NCBI GenBank assembly: GCA_032717465.1 | Contig: CM064658.1 | Coordinates: forward strand, 1,486,001-1,550,000 | Source: Coenobita brevimanus | Taxonomy: Eukaryota > Arthropoda > Malacostraca > Decapoda > Coenobitidae | Reading direction: 5' to 3' | Length of the DNA stretch: 64,000 bases | In this document: in pieces, positions 52,574 through 63,910 of the stretch | Layout: each line of letters opens with the position of its first letter | How positions within the stretch are numbered: the stretch's first letter is position 1 | The notes under the pieces: generated by a model | What the model was told of the DNA's origin: nothing | Database searches by the model: none | Seen by the model: only the letters and a program-made list of their open reading frames with translations | Position numbers and translations under genes: made by a program

Positions 52574-52602
52574 GAAGGGCGTGTGTGTTGTCATTCCTAC
52601 AC
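52464..52602. repeat. Tandem duplication of (CT)n plus ATGAAGGGCGTGTGTTGTC
   Basis: CTCTCATGAAGGGCGTGTG then TTGTCATTCCTAC occurs at about 52486-52516 and again at 52566-52601, each preceded by a CT tract. A CT microsatellite copied within a longer unit. Confidence 0.9.
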
Positions 52603-52659
52603 CTCCTTCAGAATCCCCAGCGTCTCCCGGGGATTAAGGCGGGATTCATCTACTGGGGG

Positions 52660-53330
52660 GTGTGGAGGGAGGGAGGGAGGGAAGATAGAAGGAAGAGAGA
52701 GAAGGAAAAAGGGTGGAAAAGAGAAGGAAGACGGAAGGAAAAAGGAGGGAAAAGAGAATGAAAAAAGAGGGGAAAGAGAAGGAAGAGGGAAGGAAGATGG
52801 GAAGACGGAGAAAAAGTGAGAGAGGGACAAGGAGGGAAGAGGGAAGGAAGAAGAGAAGAAAAGAAGGGGAGGGAGGGAAGTCAAAAGGAAGAAAGGAGGA
52901 AGGGAGAGGGAAAAGGGATGGAAGGAGGTAGAGAAAAGGTGAGGGAGGGAGAGGGGAGGGAATAGGAGAAGGAAATAAAAAGGAATAAGAATACGGAAGG
53001 GAAACAGGAAGAAAAATGGGAGGAAAAGAGAATAGGAAAGAGAGATGGGAGGGAAAGAGAAAAGAATAAAGAAGAGATGAAAATATTGAGGATAGAGAGA
53101 AGGAGTATAGGGAGGAAAGAGAGGGAAGAGAACTAGGAGGGGAGATTGCAAGAGGGAGGAAGAGAGAGGGAAGAGCATAAGAGAGGTGGGGGGAAAAAGA
53201 GAAAGAAGAGTAAGGAACAGATGGGAATAAGGAGAGAGAAAGGGAGAAAAGCAAGGAAAAGTGAGGGAGAAGTATAAGGAAGGGAGATGGGAGGAGGGAG
53301 GAAGAGAGAAGAAATTAAAAGGGTGGTCAA
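52660..53330. repeat. Polypurine block
   Basis: GGGAGGGAGG and GGAAGAGGGAAGGAAG units. Plus frames Arg/Lys/Glu-rich, minus frames Ser/Phe/Leu/Pro. All spurious. Confidence 0.85.
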
Positions 53331-53381
53331 TTTAACAAAAAAAAAATGCACACACAAACAGACATAAACTAAGCAAGAAAC

Positions 53382-53439
<58 letters not shown>
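53382..53439. repeat. (CA)29 microsatellite
   Basis: Perfect CA tract of about 58 bp. Confidence 0.95.
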
Positions 53440-53441
<2 letters not shown>

Positions 53442-53757
53442 GACACATAACAGAGATACAATGAACCCAAAATTAATCACAACATCCTTGACAATTAACA
53501 AAAAAATCCAAAATATTTTAATAACGATACTCTGATGATGATGATGATGATTATTTTTTTTTTTCTGTAATGCGGTGGACTAACAGACAGACAAACGGAC
53601 AAACATACAGACAGACGGGGATGAAAACATTACCTCCGTTCATTATCAGTAGCAGAGAGAGATAGAGAGAGAGAGGGGGGGGGAGTTGGCTCGTGTAGGA
53701 GGGATGAGTACAAGACCTGATGAGCGGAGGGATTAGGGGGGGAGAGGGGGTAGCGGT

Positions 53758-53760
<3 letters not shown>
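53440..53760. other. Unique DNA with (ATG)n
   Basis: GATGAT at about 53532-53550, then unique. A T run near 53554-53563. Confidence 0.55.
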
Positions 53761-53767
<7 letters not shown>

Positions 53768-53843
<76 letters not shown>

Positions 53844-54017
53844 ACACAGAAAGAGAAACGAGTAAGGGGATAACTGAAGGAAGGAAGGAAGGAAGGAAGG
53901 GAAAGGAAGGGAAGATAAGAATGAATGGAAGAGATAAATACAATACAATGAAAGGAAGTACACACACACACACACGGCAGCACACGTACACTGAACAAAA
54001 CATACCCACACAAGCTT

Positions 54018-54056
<39 letters not shown>

Positions 54057-54090
54057 TAGTGGGAGTTTGTGTGAGTCAGTCTGGGCGGGA
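53768..54090. repeat. (GA)n(CA)n, GAAG tetramers and (GA)n
   Basis: GA at 53768-53812 passing into CA to 53847, GAAG at 53876-53900, CA near 53960-53974, and GA at 54020-54053. Confidence 0.9.
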
Positions 54091-54094
54091 AACT

Positions 54095-54616
54095 GGATAT
54101 GAAATTGCGTGGCTGAGTGAGTGAGGGGAATGCAGGATTGAGTGCGAGGGAGTGAGGGGAACGCAGGATTGAGTGCGAGGGAGTGAGGGGAATGTAGGAT
54201 TGAGTGCGAGGGAGTGAGAGAGGGGAATGTAGGATTGAGTGCGAGGGAGTGAGTGAGGGAAATGTAGGATTGAGTGCAAGTGAGTGAGTGAGGGGAACGC
54301 AGGATTGAGTGCAAGTGAGAGAGAGGGTGAGGGGAACGCAGGATTGAGAGCGAGTGAGAGGAGAATGCAGGATACAGTGCGAGGGAGTGAGTGAGGGGAA
54401 CCAAGGACTGAGTGCGAGTGAGTGAGGGGAATGTAGGATTGAGTGAGAGTGAGTGAGGGGAATGCAGGACTGAGTGCGAGTGAGTGAGTGAGTGAGTGAG
54501 GGGAATGCAGGATTGAGTGCGAGTGAGTGAGAGAGGGGAATGCAGGACTGAGTGCGAGTGAGTGAGGGGAATGCAGGATTGAGTGCGAGTGAGTGAGTGA
54601 GTGAGGGGACTGCAGG

Positions 54617-54657
<41 letters not shown>
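54095..54657. repeat. About 31-36-bp minisatellite GGGAATGCAGGATTGAGTGC
   Basis: The unit continues GAGTGAGTGAG with variable numbers of GAGT. About 15 copies, ending in GA at 54619-54656. Minus frames read as His/Ser/Leu/Pro repeats. Confidence 0.9.
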
Positions 54658-54661
<4 letters not shown>

Positions 54662-54777
54662 GGATGAATCACGGTGAAAGAAAATGAGGAAGTGGGCAAA
54701 AGTGAACCAGAAATTACTGATAATGAAAGAAACGAGTTACAGATAAAAGGCTGTATTCTAAAGTGACACTGTAATTC

Positions 54778-54990
54778 CCTAGCAACTTTTCCTTTGCGAT
54801 TTACTTTCCATATTACACTTTATTACACTATTTCCTGTTATATTTAAGTCCTTTATTCTTACTGTCTCTTCATCAATACAACACAAGAGCAAATTGGGGG
54901 TTTTTGTGAAGAATAAATCGCTCAGTATGTGGTGTTAAGGAAGAATAATTCGCTGAGAAAGTGGTGTTAAGGAATAGTGGGAGGGAGCTG
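54778..54990. mobile_element. Foldback element of the AGCGATTTATTT family
   Basis: The left arm near 54778-54812 (CCCTAGCAACTTTTCC, then TTGCGATTTACTTT) is inverted at the right (AGAATAAATCGCTC then GTGGTGTTAAGG, about 54909-54940). A second right-arm-like unit (AATAATTCGCTGAGAAAGTG) follows to about 54973. Same layout as 3688-3841, with an AT-rich spacer of about 100 bp. Confidence 0.55.
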
Positions 54991-55074
54991 AGTAGGAAAA
55001 TGAAGAAAAGTGAGTGTGTGAAATAGTGAAAGAATGAATAGGATGAAGGCCACAATGAATGACTAAAAAGTGAG

Positions 55075-55540
55075 TGAGAATGGGTGTGACAGTGAGTGGG
55101 AATGGGTGTGAAAGTGAGAGAATGGGTGTGAAAGTGAGTGGGAATGGGTGTGAAAGTGAGTGAGAATGGGTGTGAAAGTGAGTGAGAATGGGTGTGAAAG
55201 TGAGTGGGAATGGGTGTGAAAGTGAGTGGCAATGGGTGTGAAAGTGAGTGGGAATGGGTGAGAAAGTGAGTGGGAATGGGTGAGAAAGTGAGTGGGAATG
55301 GGTGTGAAAGTGAGTGGGAATGGGTGTGAAAGTGAGTGGGAATGGGTGTGAAAGTGAGTGGGAATGGGTGTGAAAGTGAGTGAGAATGGGTGTGAAAGTG
55401 AGTGGGAATGGGTGTGAAAGTGAGTGGGAATGGGTGTGAAAGTGAGTGACAATGGGTGTGAAAGTGAGTGGGAATGGGTGTGAAAGTGAGTGGCAATGGG
55501 TGTGAAAGTGAGTGGCAATGGGTGTGAAAGTGAGTGACAA
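55075..55540. repeat. 22-bp minisatellite GTGAGTGGGAATGGGTGTGA plus AA, about 21 copies
   Basis: Highly homogeneous, with GGGAAT, GAGAAT and GGCAAT variants. Three minus frames (200 or more codons) read as His/Ser/Pro/Thr repeats. Confidence 0.95.
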
Positions 55541-55748
55541 AAAATCAAAATTGGTGATGAAACGAAAATGAAAGTGAGTGAGCGAGGAGGAGTAAAAAAG
55601 TGAGACCGGTGAAAATGTGCAAGAAAGTTAATATCGATGAGTGAAAGTGACAGCGAAAAAATGTGTGAGTGAGAAAGTGAGCGAGTGAGAGAGTGCCAGG
55701 GTCGTGACTCCCTTTCATATCCCACACAACCGGAGGCATTGTCAACAA
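55541..55748. other. Transition with GTGAGTGA words and unique sequence
   Basis: Decayed GTGAGTGAG units, then about 60 bp unique before the next CT array. Confidence 0.6.
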
Positions 55749-56204
55749 CTCTCTCTCTCTCTCTCTCAATTCCCTTACTCCACTCCCTTCCTCTCTCTCT
55801 CTCTCTCTCAATTCCCTTACTCCACTCCCTTCCTCTCTCTCTCTCAATTCCCTTACTCCACTCCCTTCCTCTCTCTCTCTCAATTCCCTTACTCCACTCC
55901 CTTCCTCTCTCTCTCTCAATTCCCTTACTCCACTCCCTTCCTCTCTCTCTCTCTCAAATTCCCTTACTCCACTCCCTTCCTCTCTCTCTCAATTCCCTTA
56001 CTCCACTCCCTTCCTCTCTCTCTCTCAATTCCCTTACTCCACTCGCTTCCTCTCCCTCCCTCCCTTCTCTACCTATTCTCCCTTCCTCTCCCTCTCTCAA
56101 TCCTTCCGTTCCACCCTTCCCCCCCCCTCTCTCTCGCTCTCTCAATTCCCTTACTCCACTCCCTTCCTCTCCTTCCCTCCCTTCACTACTTATTCTCCCT
56201 TCTG

Positions 56205-56235
<31 letters not shown>

Positions 56236-56640
56236 TCCGTTTCACCCTTCCTGTTTTCCTCTTCCTTTCTCCCAAAACTCTCTTCATCTTCTTCCTCTCT
56301 CCCTCATTCCATTCTTTCCTCTCCTTTTTCTCCCTCCATTTCTCTCTCTCACTCGTTCTCATTCCAGCCTTTCCCTCCATTTCCCCTCCCCCTCCCTCCC
56401 TTTCTCTTCTCTCCCTCATTTCTTCCTTTTCCTCTCCCTCCGTACACTCGTATCTCACTCATCTTTTCATTTCTCTCACAACCCCGACTCTCCTTTTCTC
56501 TCCCTCCCTCCCTCTCCTTTTCTCTCCCTCCCTCCCTCTCCTTTTCTCTCCCTCCCTCCCTCTCTCCTTTTCTCTCCCTCCCTCCCTCTCTCCTTTTCTC
56601 TCCCTCCCTCCCTCTCCCTCCCTCCCCGGCTATCGTGTAT
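55749..56640. repeat. 36-bp CT-linked minisatellite and polypyrimidine array
   Basis: CAATTCCCTTACTCCACTCC followed by CTTCC and a CT tract repeats about ten times at 55767-56050 and once near 56140. A shorter TCCTTTTCTCTCCCTCCCTC unit repeats at 56490-56620. Plus frames of 320 and 393 codons are Ser/Leu/Pro translations. Confidence 0.9.
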
Positions 56641-56957
56641 TAAGTAGAGAGAGACCTGGCCAGTTAATTATTGTAAAATGGATTGATGTGAACGCTACCT
56701 CTCTCTCTCTTCTCTCCCTCCATTCATCCACCCATCTGTCTATCTATCTATCTGCCTACCTACCTACCCTACCCACCTCTAATCTACCTATCTATACATT
56801 TATTTATCTATCTCTCGTCCCTCACCATTCTTCTACTTCATCACTCGCCCCTTCTCTCTCTCTCTCTGCCGCACATACCACTTAATCTCAACGCACTGGC
56901 TATTCCACTGTATGTATGTGTGTGCGTGTGTGTACGTTTGTGTTTGCTGGCAGCGTC

Positions 56958-56960
<3 letters not shown>
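56641..56960. other. Unique DNA with CTAT/CTAC tetramers
   Basis: TCTATCTATCTGCCTACCTA-type tetramers at about 56738-56815, CT at 56850-56868, otherwise unique. Confidence 0.6.

Positions 56961-57022
<62 letters not shown>
56961..57022. repeat. (GT)30 microsatellite
   Basis: Near-perfect GT tract. Confidence 0.95.
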
Positions 57023-57025
<3 letters not shown>

Positions 57026-57457
57026 AAACCTAAATATTTTTCAATTACATGCATACGCGGCTCTGAACAGGGTCTGTGCGTGCGTAAACTTGCATGTGTA
57101 TGTATGCATGTAAGTATACCAATGCATTAATATATGTGCGTATGTATGCAATTATCCATTCATGTACGTACGTATGTATGTGTGAACGCAAGGCATAAAT
57201 AGTACATGTAATTATTCTAGACTGCACACCAGCATGAAATAAATCCTTCACTCGCGTATACAGAGTCTAGGGTTCGATTCGTAACGGCGGCAGGCATTTA
57301 AGAGGATCGGGTAGTATGTCCTTGCATATACCAGCCCATGGTCGCGGATTCTAACACTCATAAGTATAGCTATTAATATACCATTTGATTTTACATATGC
57401 TGTGCTATTACTATATATACCCTTTCCTCATTATTAACCTCGCTAGATGGGGACTCA

Positions 57458-57462
<5 letters not shown>
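57023..57462. other. Degenerate GTATGTA sequence and a B-box-like SINE piece
   Basis: ATGTACGTACGTATGTATGT-type DNA at 57090-57185. GGTTCGATTCG at 57271-57281 is a near-consensus tRNA B-box followed by TAACGGCGGCAGG. No A-box at the right distance, so at most the 3' half of a tRNA-derived element. Remainder unique. Confidence 0.4.
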
Positions 57463-57520
<58 letters not shown>

Positions 57521-57640
57521 TCCACACAGATTTATGCATACACGGCAAATGAAACTTATTACACACACTTCACTCACAACTTTAAACATACGTACATACA
57601 CACACACATACCCTACATAGGTACATAGAGAAATTTATAC

Positions 57641-57688
<48 letters not shown>

Positions 57689-57690
57689 AA
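57463..57690. repeat. (CT)n(CA)n and (CA)n
   Basis: CT-then-CA at 57460-57519 and CA at 57643-57687. Between them ACATAC-rich sequence. Confidence 0.9.
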
Positions 57691-57879
57691 CAGAAACCCA
57701 TAACCGAAATGAGAAAAATGTAACGCCAAAATATACACTTAACAATAAACTATATACAGATAATACTAAAGGAAATGAGACAAGGAAAAAAATGAATGAA
57801 AATGAATGAAAACAGAGTATTGGGGGGAAATGACGGCAAATTATACAGGAAAATCATGAAGAAATAAATATGAATACAC

Positions 57880-58080
57880 GAAACATCATCATCACTATTA
57901 TTTCCATCACCATCATCATCATCATCACCATCCACCACCACGAAACATCACTATTATTTTCATCACCACCACCACCACCACCACCAAACACCACCACCAA
58001 CGTCGTCATCATCATCACCACTACCATCAGCACCACCATCACCACTATCACCACCACCACCACCACCATTCTCACCATTT
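57880..58080. repeat. ATC/ACC minisatellite
   Basis: CATCATCATCACC and ACCACCACC units. ACGAAACATCA-CTATTATTT occurs near 57879 and 57941. ACC family member. Confidence 0.9.
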
Positions 58081-58233
58081 TCCACACAAACGAAAAAACA
58101 CAAACTATGCATACACCAAAAAAAGTATATTAAAAAAAAAAAAACACCCACATATAAATAAAACGCGAAACAAAGCTAAAATTTAAAACACGTGGTGAAA
58201 TTTTAATAGAGTCGTTCTGTGTTGTGATTTACG

Positions 58234-58293
58234 GCGGGGGGGGGGGGGGCCCGAAAAAAAAAAAAAAAAAAAAAAGAGAGAGAGAGAGAGAGG
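58234..58293. repeat. Poly(G), poly(A) and (GA)n in direct succession
   Basis: A G run of about 15 at 58235-58249, CCCG, an A run of about 22 at 58254-58275, then GA. Could be a genuine tail or an assembly or polymerase artefact. Confidence 0.85.
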
Positions 58294-58294
58294 T

Positions 58295-59007
58295 TGGAGG
58301 TAACAAGTGGCGGCCGCGGGTGGACTAAACGAGGGGAGGGGAGGGAAGGGGAGGGGAGGGGAGGGGAGGGAAGGGGGGAGATGGTCTGGGAGAGAGTGGA
58401 AGAGTTAAATGGAGGAGGGGCAGGGGTGCAGGGGGAAGAGGATGAATGGAGACGAGGGGGGGGGAATGGGAGGAGGAGGAGGAGGAAGAGGAGGGAGCAG
58501 GAGGAGGTGTACAAAGAGGAGAGGAGAGGAGGGAAGAGAGGGGAGAGCAGAGTGGGAAGGAAAACGAGAGAGGGAATGGAGCGGGGAGGGAATGGCAATG
58601 TGGTGAGGAGATGAAAGGAGAGGCAGGGGGAGAATAAAAGGGAGAGGGAAGAATAGGGAGATAAGGAGGGAGGAGGGAAGAGATGATGGGAGAGAGAAAT
58701 GTAGGAGTGGAGGGAACAAGTGGAATACATGACGAAGGGAGAGAGAATAAAGGCAGGGAGAGGGAGGGGAGGGAAAGGAGAGGAAAGCGAAGGGAGGTGG
58801 AAAAGGGAGAGAAGAGGGAGGGAGGAAGAAAAGAAATGGGAGAGAAGAATCGGTGCGGGAGGAAAGGGGTGGAAGGGAGAGGAAAGTGAAGGGAGGTGGA
58901 GGGGGGAAAGAGTAAGGGAGGGAAAGGGAGGAGGAATCAGAGGAGGATGTGGAGGAATGGAGAGATATTGAGAGAGGGGTAAGGAAGGAAGAGAGAGGGG
59001 GAGAAAG

Positions 59008-59055
<48 letters not shown>
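58295..59055. repeat. Polypurine block with (GGGGA)n and (GA)n
   Basis: GGGGA pentamers at about 58333-58375, GGAGGAGG near 58470-58505, then mixed purine DNA and GA at 59011-59054. Confidence 0.9.
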
Positions 59056-59057
<2 letters not shown>

Positions 59058-59094
59058 AAAATTCGCTTCGTTTCTCTCCACTTCAAAACTCTCA

Positions 59095-59418
59095 CTCCTG
59101 CATCTCTCTCTCTCTCTCTCTCTTTCTTTCTCTCTCTCTCTCTCTCATTTTCACCTCAATTTTACTCCCTTTTACAGCCCTCGGTGTGCTCGCTCTCTTT
59201 CTCACTCTCATTCCCTTGCTCACGACAACGACTACCACTACAACCACACCTACCACTATAACAACCACAACCTTCATTACAACTACCCTCAACATACCTA
59301 CTAACACTACTACTACTACAACCACCATTACTGCTACCACAACTACCATCATATTACCACAACCACCAGCCTCACCAGTACTACCACAACTACCACTATC
59401 GTCACTCTCAACAACTAC

Positions 59419-59420
<2 letters not shown>
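59095..59420. repeat. CT tracts and ACCACAACTACC minisatellite
   Basis: CT at 59105-59147, then unique pyrimidine-rich sequence, then ACTACCACAACTACC-type DNA at 59225-59418. Confidence 0.9.

Positions 59421-59487
<67 letters not shown>
59421..59487. repeat. (GA)33 microsatellite
   Basis: Perfect GA tract. Confidence 0.95.
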
Positions 59488-59490
<3 letters not shown>

Positions 59491-59559
59491 TCCCCTCCTC
59501 TAAGCAACCAAAATGCCTAACTGTAACAAAATATAAAAAAAAATAAGTCAAAGAAAAAA

Positions 59560-59632
59560 AGGGGTTAAGGAACAGCATTTAAACCCCTTCAGGACGATTT
59601 TACTCTAGACAAGAATAAAATCATCTAGAAAA
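59560..59632. mobile_element. Hairpin-forming copy of the GACGATTTTA element family
   Basis: AAACCCCTTCAGGACGATTT from 59579, then GAATAAAATCATCTAG at 59611-59626. The GATTTTA and TAAAATC halves are inverted around about 15 bp. GGGGTTAA lies 20 bp upstream. Confidence 0.6.
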
Positions 59633-59649
59633 TACAGGAAGTAAATCTG

Positions 59650-60105
59650 TCAGTGTATTGAAGGGATGACTAAGTTAGATTTGAGTATAGTTGTTAGATA
59701 GAATGTTAGGCTTAGAATTAGGCACACAGGTGAGTAAATTAGGCTAGGTTAGGATAGCCTGCTAGTTTAGATGCAATTAGGATCGGTTATAATGGGTTAG
59801 ATTAGGTTAGATTGGATCAACTTAGGTCAGAACCAGATGAAGTTAGGCCACAGAAGTTACAGGTAGGGTAGATGGGGTTAGGTTAGGCAATATTAAGTCA
59901 GATTAGGTTAGATAAGAGACAGAATCAGCTCAGGTAGACTACATGGAGTTAGATTAGGCAGTATTTAGATTAGGTTATATAAGAGACAGAATCACCTCAG
60001 GTCACAGGTCATTCAAAGTTTCGCCAGGTGGGTTAGGTAAATTACATAGGTTAGATTTTAAGTTGTTATATCAAGGTAGAATAACTTAGATTAACCTTGA
60101 TACAC
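59650..60105. repeat. Degenerate TTAGG/TTAGA array, possible interstitial telomere-like repeat
   Basis: GGTTAGATTAGGTTAGATTG and AGGTTAGGCAA-type words recur through 0.45 kb, with unbroken GGTTAGGTTAGG only briefly (about 59878-59887). TTAGG is the arthropod telomere repeat. An internal duplication puts AAGAGACAGAATCA at about 59917 and 59987. Too diverged and too internal to be a chromosome end. Confidence 0.55.
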
Positions 60106-60267
60106 GTCCATCCTAGGATTAAAAAGAGTAGGGGGTTAGGGAGGGGGGTTGTGGTCCCTTCCCCCTCTCCCCCCACCCAGAGGAGGTAGAAGGGTGAAGA
60201 GCACGAAGCCAATAACAACAATAACAAGAAGAACAATGGTGAGGCGAAATAATTGGTGCGCAAAAAC

Positions 60268-60268
<1 letters not shown>
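60106..60268. other. Unique spacer with G runs
   Basis: Includes CAATAACAACAATAACAAGA. Nothing recognised. Confidence 0.5.
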
Positions 60269-60313
<45 letters not shown>

Positions 60314-60362
60314 GGAGGGGGGGTGATGGTAGGCAAAAAAATAAAAATAAAGACAGACAGAC

Positions 60363-60400
<38 letters not shown>

Positions 60401-60476
60401 GGCCAGAAGAGAGACGTGAGTGAGGGAGGAGGAATCACGGGGGAGGGGAGGGGAGGGGAGGGGAGGGGAGGGGAGG
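60269..60476. repeat. (GA)n tracts and (GGGGA)n
   Basis: GA at 60271-60312 and 60367-60397, and GGGGA pentamers at 60438-60476. Confidence 0.9.
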
Positions 60477-60539
60477 GAGGCAGGGTGCAACAAAGTGAAC
60501 AATATGCAACACTTGGTCCACAGCTCTGCAACTGTCTCG

Positions 60540-61440
60540 CTCATCAACTCTCTCACTCACTCACTCACTCTCTCTCTCTTCTATTTTTTCTCTTCCTTCC
60601 TGATCACTTCTCCTCCTCCTCCTCCTCTCCGTTTTCTTCTTCCTATTCTATTTTTTTCTTCCTCCTCCTGATATTAGCATTCCACTTTTATCTCCGCTTC
60701 TCCTCCTCCTTCTTCATCCTCCCCCTCTCCACCGCCTGCGCCTCCCCAGTCTTCCTCCTCCTCCTCCTCCTCCTTCCTCATCCTCCCCCTCTCCACCGCC
60801 TGCGCCTCCCCAGTCTTCCTCTTCTTTCCTCCTCCTCCTCCTCTTCCTTCCTCATCCTCCCCCTCTCCACCACCTGCGCCTCCCCAGTCTTCCTCTTCTT
60901 TCCTCCTCCTCCTCCTCTTCCTTCCTCATCCTCCCCCTTTCCACCACCTGCGCCTCCCCAGTCTTCCTCTTCTTTCCTCCTCCTCCTCCTCTTCCTTCCT
61001 CATCCTCCCCCTCTCTACCGCCTGCGCCTCCCCAGTCTTCCTCTTCTTTCCTCCTCCTCCGCAACAGATGGAACAGAAAATTGCAATTCTGAATCAACGC
61101 AGTGCAACCTACCTACCTCCCTCCCTCTCTCTCTCTTTCTCTCCCCTTCACACTTTCCTTCTCCCCCTTCTCTTCCCCGGCCATTCCTCACCTTTCCTCC
61201 TTCCCCTTCATTTTTTTTTTTTACCTTCTCCTTCCCATTTCCTTTCCCCTTCCCATTCCCCTCGCCCTTTTCTCTTTTTCCTTCACCTTCTCCTCCTTGC
61301 TTCCCCCCCCCTCCCTTCCCCTTGTTCATCTCTCTCTCTCTCTCCGTTCCTGCTTCCTCCTCCCCCTTCCCCTCCCCAGCTTTCATCTCCCCTTCCCCTT
61401 CCTTTCCCCCCTCCCCTCCCCCTTAGCATACAATAACGGA
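60540..61440. repeat. Polypyrimidine block containing a 74-bp minisatellite
   Basis: CACCGCCTGCGCCTCCCCAG with TCTTCCTCTTCTTTCCTCC and CTCCTC spacer recurs near 60730, 60794, 60868, 60940 and 61017. The later part is CCTTCCCC DNA. The 425-codon plus frame (60149-61426) crosses several unrelated repeats and is not a gene. Confidence 0.9.
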
Positions 61441-61444
61441 TGAA

Positions 61445-61735
61445 GAGAAAGTAGGGGGAAAGGGGAGAGAGAGAGGTGGGGAAGGAGTGAGTGAGGTGGG
61501 GGAGGGAGCGTGGGGAGTGAGGTAGGGGAGTGAGGTGGGGAGAGTGAGGGGGAGTAAGGTGGGAAAGGTGTGAATGAGAAGGGGTCAGGAGTGAGTGGAG
61601 AGGTGGGGGAAGGAGTGAATCTGAGTGTGGGAGGTGAAGGTGATATGGACAGTACGTGGGGTGAGCTAGGGTGAGGGGAGAGGAGGAGGGATGGAGAGGA
61701 AAGCGAGTGTGGTGAGGGGAGAGGGGGTGGAAAAA
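61445..61735. repeat. G-rich GGGGAGTGAGG minisatellite
   Basis: AGTGAGGTGGGGGAGGGAG-type units. Confidence 0.85.
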
Positions 61736-61739
61736 AATA

Positions 61740-62087
61740 ACACACACACACACACAAATTCCTAAACATTTACACACAACACCTACACTCTAATTACGTA
61801 CACACATTCAAATATTAAAGGTGTACATACATCATAAAAAAAACATACATGTACAATCACACATGTACGTGAACATTTATTACAGTACTCCCATGGATAA
61901 GCACTAACGTACATAAAAATATACATACATACACAAACAACACGAACAAATGCACATAAATATACACATACTTAGACTTACACATGCACACACACACACA
62001 CACACACACACAAGCAAGGGTGTGTGCCTGTCCCTACGCGCGTGTCCACAGCCATCAGTCACTCTAATCTGGTGTGCAGAGGGGAGG

Positions 62088-62163
<76 letters not shown>

Positions 62164-62460
62164 TCTCCCATTCTGTACAAACAATTTACCTTATCCACAC
62201 CTAACCTATTCCACACACACACACACACACGCACACGCAAACACGGAAATGAACGAAAGAAAAACACTATTTCTTCCACGCATTTTTCTTCATGGTTTAC
62301 TCGTTTCTAGAACCTGGGGAGAAAAAAACAAACAAACAAAAAAAACCTTCCCAATACAGCTCTCACTTTTCCAAGGTAACGCACGCAAACACACGTACGC
62401 ACTCTCTCGCTAATTACACACACTCACACACATTACGGGTTTTTTTAATACTACGTCGTA
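61740..62460. repeat. CA-rich degenerate DNA with (CA)n and (GT)36
   Basis: CA at 61740-61756 and 61987-62011, GT at 62090-62161, CA at 62213-62232. ACATACATA words elsewhere. No gene. Confidence 0.85.
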
Positions 62461-62511
62461 ATGATTCACTTGGCTTGATACTTAATGTAACTCAAAAGCA
62501 CTCATGTATAC

Positions 62512-62516
<5 letters not shown>

Positions 62517-62568
<52 letters not shown>
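62517..62568. repeat. (CT)26 microsatellite
   Basis: Perfect CT tract. Confidence 0.95.
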
Positions 62569-62570
<2 letters not shown>

Positions 62571-62609
62571 GAAAAACGCACCTAGCCAGCGTCCAAACAC
62601 ATGTCATCA

Positions 62610-63420
62610 TTTTTTCAGCCAAACTCACTCACTCACACAAAAACGCACCCAACCTCACCCACTCGCCACTCAAACGCAACTCATTATTTACTCATCTACC
62701 CACTCATCTCAGACGCACTCGCCCCCCTCCTCTCTCACGCACCCAATCGCCCATGCAAACACACTCACAAGGGTCCAATCAAACTCAACCACACTCAAAC
62801 GCACCCAATCCCTCACGCAAACACACTCACAAATGCCAACGTAACCAATCACAGACTCGTCCACGCACTTAGCTCACACACATCCTAGTTCTTGCACCAA
62901 CGCACACACTCATTCAGTCACACAGCTAAAACGCACTCAAACCACAAAAATCTATTCACGCACGCACGCACTCAAGACACATGCACTCAAACCAAACGCA
63001 CCCTCCCCCTTACCATAACGCACTCCACACACACACTCCCCGACCCCAATACAAACACATGCACTCAACTCACACACACTTAAGTAAAACACACTCACCC
63101 AACTCAAACACACCCACTCACGCCAAATACTCCCTCCACCAAACACACTCCAACACTAAAAATCCATTCCAAACGCACTCAAACACACCCACTTAAATCA
63201 AACACACCCTCCACCTAACACAGGCACTCAACTCAAAACACCCCCACGCTCACACCCACTCACCATCAAACACCACGCACTCTCCCTCTCCCCAACACTC
63301 ACATCCACCCACCATCAGACACCACGCACCCTCTCCCTTTCCCCCAATGCCCCCCCACACTCACACCCACTCAAATCAAACGCCACGCACCCTCCCCCCA
63401 CCTGTCCACGCACTCAAGTC
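62610..63420. repeat. Degenerate ACTCAAACGCACCC minisatellite, 0.8 kb
   Basis: CACTCAAACGCACCCAATC, CACTCACACAAACGCAC and ACTCAAACACACCC recur every 15-40 bp. C- and A-rich. CACCATCAAACACCACGCAC and CACCATCAGACACCACGCAC (about 63261 and 63309) show a more recent duplication. Confidence 0.8.
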
Positions 63421-63530
63421 AAACGAGGCAAACAGGCAAACGAGGGGAAAGAGGCCATTGAGAGGCAGCCAGGCATCGCTCACTGAAAACTGGGGGCCGT
63501 CTCACCCTGCCAATTAAATGCTTTCTCCCC
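63421..63530. other. First copy of a 431-bp duplicated boundary sequence
   Basis: CTCACTGAAAACTGGGGGCC then GTCTCACC, GCCAATTAAATG and TTTCTC at 63479-63527. Recurs at 63911. Confidence 0.8.
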
Positions 63531-63910
63531 CTCTGTCTCCCCTCACCCCTCTCCCCTCCCCTCACCTTCCTTCTGTCTCGCCTCTCCTCCCCTCTCCCTG
63601 TCTCTTGGTTCCCCTCCAGTCTTTCCCCTCTCCCCTTTTTCTTCACCCGTTCTTTCCCTTCCCCTTAACCACTGTTCTCTATCTTCTCCCCTCCTTACCC
63701 CTCCCCTCCCTTTGTCATGTTTCCCCTCCCCTATGTGTTCTTTCCCCTCACCCCTCCCCTTTCCCCTATCCCTCTTACCCTCCCACCTCTTCCTCCTGTC
63801 TCATACCTTCTCTCCTTCTCCCCTTACCCTCATTCTTCTCTTCCCACTTTTCTATCCCCTCCCCACATCCCTTCCTCTCCCCTCCCCTCCTCTCTCCCCT
63901 CTTCTCTCCC
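63531..63910. repeat. Polypyrimidine DNA between two copies of a unique boundary
   Basis: CCCCTCACC/CCTCTCC units. Plus frame 63518-63949 is Pro/Ser/Leu translation. Confidence 0.85.

Noticed and set aside
55704..56885. 393- and 320-codon plus frames
   Set aside because: Translations of the CT-linked 36-bp repeat in two frames at once.
59650..60105. True telomere
   Set aside because: Repeat is too diverged, short and internal, with unique sequence on both sides.
60149..61426. 425-codon plus-strand open frame
   Set aside because: Crosses GA tracts, GGGGA pentamers and a polypyrimidine minisatellite. Composition changes abruptly with each repeat.
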